A stretch of 7,224 nt of DNA. Source: an uncultured Burkholderiales bacterium (lineage in GTDB: Bacteria; Pseudomonadota; Gammaproteobacteria; Burkholderiales; Burkholderiaceae_E). This document shows positions 1-6,087 of this stretch, piece after piece; the first letter of the stretch is position 1; each line of letters opens with the position of its first letter. The translations under genes were made by a program, and so were the position numbers. Location: positions 1 to 7,224 of the forward strand of contig CAIKZV010000367.1 of NCBI GenBank assembly GCA_903831925.1. Direction: 5' to 3'. A model generated the notes under the pieces. The model ran no database searches, was not told the DNA's origin, and saw only the letters and a program-made list of their open reading frames with translations.

Positions 1-113
1 ATAAAATGAAACATAAAGATATTTTTCATTGTTCGCTGCAGCGGAAGGTGAATCAACGCTGGGTCTGAGCCGGCTAAAATCGCTGCTTCAGCCAACTCTC
101 AAGCGTCCATGCG
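1..113. other. Leader upstream of the amidohydrolase gene
   Basis: No gene is visible here. The first 30 bases are AT-rich compared with the rest of the window and contain a 7-base inverted repeat, AATGAAA at 5-11 and TTTCATT at 24-30, with a 12-base loop. A perfect 10-base palindrome, CGCTGCAGCG, follows at 34-43. These could be the tail of an upstream transcript or an operator, but nothing decides between these. No convincing -35/-10 pair was found, and no good Shine-Dalgarno precedes the ATG at 114. Confidence 0.3.
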
Positions 114-2057
114 ATGACACTATCTAGCGCGCTTCGATGCCAGGCCGCAGTGATCGGCCTCTCCTGTCTGGCCGCAATCACCGGATGTGCCACGAACACG
201 TCACCGGCCTCCGATCTCTCCCGTGCACCCGCCGTGTCTGCCACTTACTACTACACCGGCGGGGACATTCTCACGATGGTTGGTGACGCTCCGCGCTACG
301 CCGAGGCGCTGATGGTGAAGGATGGCCGGATCGCGGCAGTCGGATCGCTTGCGCAAGTCCAGCAGGCTGCCGGTCCGGATGCCACCCGTATCGACCTCGC
401 CGGCTCGACCTTGATGCCCGGGTTCATCGATGCGCACGGCCATCTGGTGTATGCGACGCACACGATGCTCGATGCCGACCTCGCCGGGGTCAAGGACATC
501 CCTGAATTGCTCGCTCGCATGAAAGCGCATGCCGCCGAAGTGCCCGAGGGCGACCGGATTGTGGGGATGGGCTATCGCGCGGAGCAAATGGCGGAAAAAC
601 GCCACCCGACCGCCGCTGAGCTCGATACTGTCAGCGCAACCCGTCCAATCGGCGTCTCCGACGGGTCGGGCCACCATGGCGTCATGAACACCGCGTTGAT
701 CCGGGAGATGAAATTCACCGCGGACACACCCGATCCCGAGGGAGGTTTTTTTTCGCGTCAACCCGGCTCTCGTGAGCTCACCGGCCATGCTGCCGAGTCC
801 GCCTGGATGGGTGTGCTGGCAACACGTGCTCCCTTGACTGCGGCGCAAACGCGAAAGGGAGTCGGCCTGGCGGTGGCGCTGTGGACGCAGCATGGCATCA
901 CCACCGCCTGCGAGATGGGGCTCGGTCTGAGTGGCGATGACATTCCGATCGCGCAGACGATTGTTGATGAGCGTCTGATGCCGATCGATCTGGTGATGTT
1001 CGCCAAGGCCTCCTCGGCCGATCGGATCATCGACGCGGCCTACCAGATTCAGAAGGGCCGCAACGCGCCGAATACCGACACCGGCAGTGCGATGCTTGCT
1101 GCGCGACCCGATCTCGACAAGCGCTACATCAATCGTGTGCGCCTCGCCGGAATCAAGTTCTGGCTCGACGGCAGCATCGACACCATGTTCATGTCGCGGC
1201 CTTTCATCACCAACCCGCCGGGGGTGACAACCCCTGATTATCGTGGTCTGAGGGTCGATCCTCAGGAGCAACTGGTCGCCTTTCTGGACAAGTACTGGAA
1301 GAGCAATCGACAAATCGCTGCCCATGCCATCGGTGACGAAGCCAGTGAACAGTTCCTGCTGGCGCTGGAGGACGTCATTCGCCGTCAGGGCATGAGCGAT
1401 GGGCGTCCGATCTTCCAGCACGCCCAGTTTTTGCGGCCAGACCAGATCGCCCGCATCAAGGCAGTCAACGGCACGCCCAGCTTTACCGCAGGGGGCCTCT
1501 TTCCGATGGGTGACTACATCACGAGTCTGGTCCCAGATCGGATCGACTGGGTCGGCGCTGCCGGCTCGGTTCAGCGCCAGGGCGTGAACTGGACGGTCAA
1601 TACCGACTGGCCGGCAGGCGTGAGTCCGAGTCTGTTGTATGCCGCCTGGAACGTTGTCAACCGCGTGACCCGCTCAGGCAAACCGTTAGCGCCGCAAGAG
1701 CGTGTCTCGGCCTACGATGCCATGCGCAGCCTGACGATCAATGGTGCCTACCAGTACAAGGAAGAAAAGACCAAGGGCACGCTTGAGGTCGGCAAGCTGG
1801 CTGATCTGGTGGTGCTTGATCGAAACCCGGTCAAGGTCGACCCGATGGCCATCAAGGACATCCAGGTCGTCCAGACCCTCAAGGAAGGCGTGCTGGTCTA
1901 CAACCGAAAACCCGATGCTCGGGCGACGGCCATGCCGGTCGTCCCGGCTGACCAGATCGACCGGCATCATGTCCATGACCACGCAGCTGTACCCGAGCGC
2001 CCACTGTCGGCCGAGCAGAAACAGGTGCTTGCGCGCCTGGTGCGCGCTTCCGAGTAG
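114..2057 (+). CDS. Amidohydrolase-family lipoprotein (YtcJ/amidohydrolase_3 type)
   Basis: This is a 647-residue predicted metal-dependent hydrolase of the YtcJ-like amidohydrolase group; the substrate cannot be told from sequence. It starts with a lipoprotein signal ending in the lipobox I22-T23-G24-C25. The +2 residue is Ala, not Asp, so outer-membrane sorting is plausible. The family landmarks appear in order: the HxH metal motif H108/H110 in FIDAHGH, the conserved Lys K348 in GIKFWLDGS, H404 in AHAIGDEA, H436 in FQHAQF and the late Asp D498 in NTDWPAG. The C-terminal composite beta domain has the usual KGTLEVGKLADLVVLDRNP pattern. Beyond it is a tail of about 40 residues with a His cluster (H618, H619, H621, H623) that I do not recognise from the family. 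The ATG at 114 is chosen because it supplies the signal peptide, although its ribosome site is weak. A T8 run at 746-753 lies inside the gene. It converges on the SOUL gene. Confidence 0.93.
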   Translation: MTLSSALRCQAAVIGLSCLAAITGCATNTSPASDLSRAPAVSATYYYTGGDILTMVGDAPRYAEALMVKDGRIAAVGSLAQVQQAAGPDATRIDLAGSTLMPGFIDAHGHLVYATHTMLDADLAGVKDIPELLARMKAHAAEVPEGDRIVGMGYRAEQMAEKRHPTAAELDTVSATRPIGVSDGSGHHGVMNTALIREMKFTADTPDPEGGFFSRQPGSRELTGHAAESAWMGVLATRAPLTAAQTRKGVGLAVALWTQHGITTACEMGLGLSGDDIPIAQTIVDERLMPIDLVMFAKASSADRIIDAAYQIQKGRNAPNTDTGSAMLAARPDLDKRYINRVRLAGIKFWLDGSIDTMFMSRPFITNPPGVTTPDYRGLRVDPQEQLVAFLDKYWKSNRQIAAHAIGDEASEQFLLALEDVIRRQGMSDGRPIFQHAQFLRPDQIARIKAVNGTPSFTAGGLFPMGDYITSLVPDRIDWVGAAGSVQRQGVNWTVNTDWPAGVSPSLLYAAWNVVNRVTRSGKPLAPQERVSAYDAMRSLTINGAYQYKEEKTKGTLEVGKLADLVVLDRNPVKVDPMAIKDIQVVQTLKEGVLVYNRKPDARATAMPVVPADQIDRHHVHDHAAVPERPLSAEQKQVLARLVRASE

Positions 2058-2094
2058 GACGACCTGATCCGAGCGCGAAGCCCGGCCGATGCCC

Positions 2095-2730
2095 TTACCG
2101 GACTTCCAGCCAGATCTCGTTGCGCCGCAAGAACGACGGCATGAAGGGTGGGTCGTAGCGAGCCAGCACCGGCTCACCCTGTGTCGCGATGCCGGCGGCG
2201 TCCAGCAGGGTTTTCAGCCGCGTCAGATGCTCCTCGTAATTGGACTGCGACCAGCTTCCCGAGTAGCGAATGACCGCCCAGGTGGTCGCCGGCACTTCCC
2301 GCAAGTGCACTCGTTCATCAATCGGTTCGGGTGCGGTGGCGAGTGTGATGTCTTTCGGCAGCACGAACTGCACCAGCGTGCCGCCTGGCACGGCCGACTG
2401 CGTCACCGGGGCGGTCATCTCAAGCCGCACCGGCGCGGGGGCCTGGATGACTGGCGCGGTCATGGGCAGTTTCCGCTCCCCCTTGTTCTTGCCGAAGATG
2501 TAGCCGGCGAGGATCGGGAAAGCCTGGTTGCCCGCGTTATCGGCGGTCGTGTTCAGCACCACCTCGGCCACCACATAAGGGGCGTAGCGGCGCAGCTCGA
2601 TCGGGTCGATCTTGCGGATGAGCTCGTAACCCGGCTCTTCGATGGCGTGGCTCATGACTGGCAGGCCTGCGAGCAGAAATGCGGAAAGGGCGGAAAAAAA
2701 GGCGAACAGGCTGCGCCGACAGGCTTGCAT
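2095..2730 (-). CDS. SOUL-family heme-binding protein, secreted
   Basis: This is a 211-residue protein of the SOUL/HBP family, whose members bind heme or other porphyrins; the bacterial role is poorly defined. The signature begins right after the signal peptide (EEPGYELIRK, then IELRRYAPYVVAEV). It continues through the KLPMTAPV motif and ends in the typical FLRRNEIWLEV stretch. Residues 1-29 form a signal peptide with Arg5-Arg6, a hydrophobic core and an S-H-A cleavage site, so the mature protein should be periplasmic. The Arg pair does not make a convincing Tat motif. I chose the ATG at 2730 over a GTG 15 bases upstream at 2745, because GAGGAA at 2738-2743 is well spaced for the ATG and the GTG start would place it inside the coding region. 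The gene diverges from the BLUF gene and converges on the amidohydrolase gene. The classical heme-ligand His of animal HBP is not reliably identifiable, so heme binding is a family inference. Confidence 0.9.
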   Translation of the reverse strand: MQACRRSLFAFFSALSAFLLAGLPVMSHAIEEPGYELIRKIDPIELRRYAPYVVAEVVLNTTADNAGNQAFPILAGYIFGKNKGERKLPMTAPVIQAPAPVRLEMTAPVTQSAVPGGTLVQFVLPKDITLATAPEPIDERVHLREVPATTWAVIRYSGSWSQSNYEEHLTRLKTLLDAAGIATQGEPVLARYDPPFMPSFLRRNEIWLEVR

Positions 2731-2737
2731 GGGGGAA

Positions 2738-2743
2738 TTCCTC
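2738..2743 (-). promoter_or_regulatory. Ribosome binding site deciding the SOUL start
   Basis: Read on the minus strand this is GAGGAA, 7 bases before the ATG at 2730. It supports that ATG rather than the upstream in-frame GTG at 2745. Confidence 0.6.
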
Positions 2744-2860
2744 ACAGGTGTCCCAGCTTACGCAAGGGCGGCTAGCCCCGGCGGCTTTGCCTAGACTGCG
2801 ATCGACCGGCATGTGTATCGGTAAAGCAGCCAATTTATCGCAGGTGCAGCAATCACCCAC

Positions 2861-2866
2861 TACAAT
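2861..2866 (+). promoter_or_regulatory. Candidate -10 box for the BLUF gene
   Basis: TACAAT matches the sigma-70 consensus TATAAT at five of six positions and lies 33 bases before the BLUF ATG. No good -35 box sits 16-18 bases upstream, so this is a weak call. Confidence 0.3.
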
Positions 2867-2886
2867 AACGAGAGCAGCTTATCGGC

Positions 2887-2894
2887 AGGAGGTG
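2887..2894 (+). promoter_or_regulatory. Strong ribosome binding site of the BLUF gene
   Basis: AGGAGGTG, nearly a perfect anti-16S match, ends 5 bases before the ATG at 2900. It fixes the start and is the strongest ribosome site in the window. Confidence 0.8.
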
Positions 2895-2899
2895 CCTCG

Positions 2900-3517
2900 A
2901 TGATCCAGATTTCCTATATCAGCCAGGCGGCAGCGCCAATGTCCTCTGAGGACTTGCTCTCACTGCTCATGCAGTGTCGCCGCAACAATATGGCCCGAGA
3001 CATCACCGGTATGTTGCTGTTTGCCAATGGCACCTTCCTTCAGGTCGTTGAGGGCGATGACCGGGTGGTCGATGACCTGGTGGCGGTGATCGGCAAGGAC
3101 CCCCGCCACACCTCGGTGCAGCTGCTCAGTCGCCGCGCGATTGAGGCGCGGCAATATGCCGACTGGAGCATGGGCTTCGAACGCGTGACCAGCGACAGTT
3201 TCAAGACCATCGAAGGTCTGCGCGATTTCAGCGAGAAGGACTTCAATTTTGCCACCCTGGCGTCAAGCCAGTCGATGGTCCAGGGCCTGATGGAGCATTA
3301 CCGGGTCAGCCACTGGGACCCGCTCGTGCGCGAAATCGACGCCAAGGACAAGGTGATTGAGCATCTTCGGGTCGCGCTGGTGCAATCCCGTGGCCGGGCC
3401 GAGGTAGCAAGTCTGGTGCTAGAAAGCGTGATCGCGGCAGCCAATGGCGGCGGTGTGAACGCAGACCATCTGCGGATGTGTGAATCGGCGCTGGCGCTCT
3501 TGCGTCCGAAATCCTGA
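2900..3517 (+). CDS. BLUF-domain blue-light sensor protein
   Basis: This is a 205-residue protein whose residues 1-95 form a BLUF domain, the FAD-binding blue-light sensor fold. The flavin-pocket residues are all present and correctly spaced: Y6, N30 (in NNMARDITGMLL), Q48 (in FLQVVEG), W89 and M91 (in DWSMGF). Each sits exactly two positions below the equivalents Y8, N32, Q50, W91 and M93 of cyanobacterial PixD/Slr1694, so the photocycle residues look intact. There is no GGDEF, EAL, adenylate cyclase or DNA-binding output domain. Residues from about 100 to 205 are unassigned; they look largely helical, with a charged stretch around DAKDKVIEHLRVALVQSRGRA. That makes it longer than the usual short BLUF proteins of about 140-155 residues. 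The output is probably protein-protein interaction, by analogy with PixD and BlsA. No signal peptide, so cytoplasmic. It diverges from SOUL and lies 99 bases before queC. Confidence 0.93.
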   Translation: MIQISYISQAAAPMSSEDLLSLLMQCRRNNMARDITGMLLFANGTFLQVVEGDDRVVDDLVAVIGKDPRHTSVQLLSRRAIEARQYADWSMGFERVTSDSFKTIEGLRDFSEKDFNFATLASSQSMVQGLMEHYRVSHWDPLVREIDAKDKVIEHLRVALVQSRGRAEVASLVLESVIAAANGGGVNADHLRMCESALALLRPKS

Positions 3518-3616
3518 TCTGACCCCGATTTTTCTTCCGATTCTGTCTGCGGTCGTCTGCGGGTTCGATTTGAGCAGTCCGACGGCTAATCGGAAACGCT
3601 CCAACCGGTTGATGCT
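3518..3616. other. Intergenic region between BLUF and queC genes
   Basis: This region contains an 8-base direct repeat, GTCTGCGG, at 3545-3552 and 3555-3562 (10-base period, one helical turn). It also contains an 8-base inverted repeat, TTCCGATT at 3535-3542 with AATCGGAA at 3588-3595, which brackets the direct repeats. I see no terminator hairpin with a U-tract and no recognisable preQ1 riboswitch. The queC cluster may have its own promoter here or be read through from the BLUF gene. Confidence 0.35.
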
Positions 3617-4324
3617 GTGAACTCACGTGCGCTCGTTCTTTTCTCCGGTGGCCAGGACTCGACCACCTGCCTGGCCTGGGCCCTTGAGCGCTTTCAGCAT
3701 GTCGAGACCGTTGCCTTCGCTTATGGCCAGCGCCATGCGGTTGAACTCGATTGCCGACTGAAGGTCCTCGACGAGTTCCGAGCACAGTTTGCGCGTTGGC
3801 GCGGCAAGCTCGGCGACGATCATCTGCTTGATCTGTCTTTGCTTGGCCAGATCAGTGACACCGCGCTCACCCAGGACAAAGCGATCGAATTCGAAAAGAA
3901 CGGTCTGCCGAACACCTTTGTGCCCGGACGCAATCTGCTCTTCCTGACCTTTGCCGCCACGCTGGCCTATCGGCGCGGTCTTGAGGTCCTGGTGGGCGGC
4001 ATGTGCGAGACCGACTTCTCGGGCTATCCCGATTGCCGCGACAACACGCTCAAGGCGCTGCAGGTGGCCTTGAGTCTGGGGCTGGCCAGTCCGATGGTGA
4101 TCGAGACGCCGCTGATGTGGATCGACAAGGCTGCAACCTGGCGCCTGGCCGAGTCGCTGGGCGGCACGGCGCTGGTCGATCTGATTATCGAGCAGACCCA
4201 TACCTGCTATCTCGGTGACCGCTCGGTGCGGCATGCCTGGGGCTACGGCTGCGGCAGCTGCCCGGCCTGCGAACTGCGCGCCCACGGGCATGCCGCGTTT
4301 CGCGCCCAGGCCGGCCCGGCATGA
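3617..4324 (+). CDS. queC: 7-cyano-7-deazaguanine (preQ0) synthase QueC
   Basis: QueC makes preQ0 from 7-carboxy-7-deazaguanine, ammonia and ATP, the last step of preQ0 synthesis in the cytoplasm. The 235-residue length matches the family (E. coli QueC is about 231). The ATP pyrophosphatase PP-loop SGGQDS is at residues 10-15. Conserved blocks FVPGRNLLFL (102-110) and YPDCRDNT (137-144) follow. The four zinc-binding cysteines are intact at C197, C212, C215 and C218 (the CGSCPAC block). The start is a GTG: no in-frame ATG lies nearby upstream, and starting here gives the family-typical N-terminus, RALVLFSGG. The ribosome site is poor. The stop overlaps the next gene's start in an ATGA, so the two are probably translationally coupled. 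Confidence 0.96.
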   Translation: MNSRALVLFSGGQDSTTCLAWALERFQHVETVAFAYGQRHAVELDCRLKVLDEFRAQFARWRGKLGDDHLLDLSLLGQISDTALTQDKAIEFEKNGLPNTFVPGRNLLFLTFAATLAYRRGLEVLVGGMCETDFSGYPDCRDNTLKALQVALSLGLASPMVIETPLMWIDKAATWRLAESLGGTALVDLIIEQTHTCYLGDRSVRHAWGYGCGSCPACELRAHGHAAFRAQAGPA

Positions 4325-5436
4325 TCGCGACCTCGATCTCGCCGTCGACCTTGCTGATGACGGTGGCGACCGGTGGCTTCGAATCGGCGCGGCATGTCGA
4401 TCTGCTGCCCGACGGGCATCGCTGCCGGGCCCTGCATGGCCACAGTTTCAAGGCCTCGGCGTTTGCCCAGTTGGCCCCTGATTGGGCGCCTTATGCCGGT
4501 GGCGAGGTGCCGGCATTGCGGCAGCGGATGATCGAGGTGCTCGAGCCGCTCAATTACGTTCACCTGAATACCGTCATCGATCAGCCGACCGACGAGAACA
4601 TTGCCCGGTGGATCAGAACCCGCCTGGATATGCCGCAGATCGGTCGCATCGCGGTGCAGAGTACCGCGCACCAGGGTGTCGACCTCGACCGTGCCGGCCA
4701 TGCGCATGTCTGGCGGCGATACCGGTTTCAGGCGGCGCACCAGTTACCCAATGTGGCTCCGGGTCACAAGTGCGGTCGCATGCATGGCCATGGCTTCGAA
4801 GTCATCGTGCATGCCAACCAGGACCTCGGCGGGCGTGCGATCAGTATCGATTACGACCACCTCGATGCGATCTGGGCGCCGCTGCAGCGCGAACTCGACT
4901 ATCGCTGCCTCAATGACATCGAGGGACTGGGCAATCCGACCAGCGAGCTGATCTCCTCATGGCTGTGGGCCCGACTGCGCCCGGTGCTGCCTGAGCTTTC
5001 CTGGGTCACGGTCTTCGAGACCGGCTCGTGCGGCGCGAATTTCGATGGCAGCCATTACCGCATCTGGAAGGACTTCACGCTCGACAGCGCGGTGCAGATT
5101 CGGCGTGCGCCAACGAGCGCCGCCGAGCGCGGCATACATGGCCACACCTTCACGCTGCGGCTGCACCTGAGCGCACCGATCGATACCCTGATGGGATGGA
5201 CACTCGACTTCGGCGACGTCAAGACGCTGTTCGATCCGGTGTTCAAGGCGATCGACCATCGGCCGCTCCATGAGCTGGAGGGGCTTGCCGATACCGATAC
5301 CGCGAGCATCGCCGACTGGATCTATCGCACGACCCGGGTTGTCCTGCCCGAACTGGTGCGGGTCGATCTCTTCGAGACCGAAGGCTGCGGCTCGATCATC
5401 GCGCAGGACCTTGAGGGGCCGGCATTGCCGGTGTGA
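4321..5436 (+). CDS. queD: Three-domain QueD-like 6-carboxytetrahydropterin synthase
   Basis: QueD converts dihydroneopterin triphosphate to 6-carboxytetrahydropterin. Normal QueD has about 120 residues; this has 371 and three tandem QueD/PTPS-type units at about 16-120, 130-240 and 248-362. Compared with E. coli QueD (zinc His16/31/33, Cys27, Asp70-His71, Glu110), repeat 1 has zinc ligands H25, H39, H41 and C35, but N78-Y79 replaces Asp-His and S114 replaces Glu. Repeat 2 is the most QueD-like: H140, H155, H157, C151, D193 and E233, but Y194 replaces the catalytic His. Repeat 3 has H273 and H275, D312-H313 and E352, but V258 replaces the first zinc His and E269 the Cys. No repeat has the full set. 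Members of this fold assemble as rings with pockets at subunit interfaces, so one chain could be a pseudo-trimer with complementing repeats; that is inference. It overlaps queC by 4 bases. A start at the internal ATG at 4357 would keep all three repeats. Confidence 0.9.
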   Translation: MIATSISPSTLLMTVATGGFESARHVDLLPDGHRCRALHGHSFKASAFAQLAPDWAPYAGGEVPALRQRMIEVLEPLNYVHLNTVIDQPTDENIARWIRTRLDMPQIGRIAVQSTAHQGVDLDRAGHAHVWRRYRFQAAHQLPNVAPGHKCGRMHGHGFEVIVHANQDLGGRAISIDYDHLDAIWAPLQRELDYRCLNDIEGLGNPTSELISSWLWARLRPVLPELSWVTVFETGSCGANFDGSHYRIWKDFTLDSAVQIRRAPTSAAERGIHGHTFTLRLHLSAPIDTLMGWTLDFGDVKTLFDPVFKAIDHRPLHELEGLADTDTASIADWIYRTTRVVLPELVRVDLFETEGCGSIIAQDLEGPALPV

Positions 5437-5439
5437 GGC

Positions 5440-6074
5440 ATGACCTATTCGGTGAAAGAAATTTTTTACACCTTGCAGGGCGAAGGCCTTCATGCCGGTC
5501 GACCTGCGGTCTTTTGCCGCTTTTCGGGCTGCAACCTCTGGACGGGTCGTGAGGTCGATCGCACGACGGCAGTCTGCCAGTTCTGCGACACCGACTTCGT
5601 GGGCACCGACGGCACGCTTGGCGGGAAATACCCTGATGCCGAGTCGCTTGCTGCGCAAGTGGCAGCGCAGTGGCCGGTGGCCTCAACCGCCACCGATTTG
5701 TGGTGCTGACCGGCGGAGAGCCGCTGCTGCAGGTCGACGAGGTCTTGATCGACGCGCTGCATGCCGCGGGTTTCATGATCGCGGTCGAAACCAACGGAAC
5801 GCTCAAGGCTCCCGCAGGAATCGACTGGATCTGCATGAGCCCGAAGGCGGGCGCGCCCATCGTGCAGACGCACGGCCATGAGCTGAAGCTCGTTTACCCG
5901 CAGTCGGGTCTGCTGCCGCAAGCGCTCGAGCATTTGTCATTCGAGCATCGTCTGCTGCAGCCAATGGATGGCCCGGATCGCCTGCGCAATACCGAAGCCG
6001 CACTCGCTTATTGCCAGGCGAATCCCCAATGGCGTCTGTCGGTGCAGATGCACAAGATGATCGGGATCCGCTAG
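5440..6074 (+). pseudogene. queE: 7-carboxy-7-deazaguanine synthase QueE, frameshifted
   Basis: QueE is the radical SAM enzyme that converts 6-carboxytetrahydropterin to 7-carboxy-7-deazaguanine. The first frame (5440-5709, 89 residues) holds the substrate-loop start VKEIFYTLQGEG and the iron-sulfur cysteines C31, C46 and C49. This CX14CX2C spacing is known from Burkholderia QueE and differs from the common CX3CX2C. The frame then hits a TGA at 5707. Homology continues in the -1 frame up to 6074, with the SAM motif TGGEPLL, ETNGT, SPKAG, LQPMDGP and the C-terminal HKMIGIR. Adding one base in TGGCCGG at about 5671-5677 would join W78-P79 to the second part and give 211 residues, the normal length. 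There is no other stop. No slippery heptamer is visible, so programmed frameshifting is unlikely; a sequencing error or a recent mutation fits better. The start lies 3 bases after the QueD stop. Confidence 0.9.
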
Positions 6075-6087
6075 GCGGCTCGTCGGC

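Larger units (their letters stand above)
2731..2899. promoter_or_regulatory. Divergent intergenic region between SOUL and BLUF genes
   Basis: These 169 bases must carry the start signals of both divergent genes. Visible structure includes an 8-base palindrome, GGCTAGCC, at 2770-2777, and a direct repeat, GGCGGCT, at 2767-2773 and 2780-2786 with a 13-base period. I could not find a convincing -35/-10 pair on the minus strand for SOUL. Any shared operator is speculation from layout. Confidence 0.35.

Noticed and set aside
201..1421. 406-residue open frame on the minus strand, antisense to the amidohydrolase gene
   Set aside because: It is rich in Arg, His and Gly, has no recognisable domain, and lies fully inside a gene with clear family motifs. 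It is the usual antisense artefact of GC-rich coding sequence.
2058..2094. Bidirectional terminator between the amidohydrolase and SOUL genes
   Set aside because: The 37-base gap has no stable hairpin followed by a T-run on either strand.
3518..3616. preQ1 riboswitch before the que cluster
   Set aside because: I could not recognise the short C-rich hairpin plus A-rich tail that defines preQ1 aptamers; only generic repeats are present.
3623..4291. 222-residue minus-strand open frame opposite queC
   Set aside because: Composition is typical of a shadow frame and the plus strand encodes an unmistakable QueC.
4957..5658. 233-residue minus-strand open frame across the queD-queE junction
   Set aside because: It spans two real genes on the other strand and shows no domain or ribosome site.
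5680..5709. Programmed -1 frameshift as an explanation for the split queE
   Set aside because: There is no X-XXY-YYZ slippery heptamer and no obvious downstream pseudoknot near the junction; a single-base deletion explains the data more simply.
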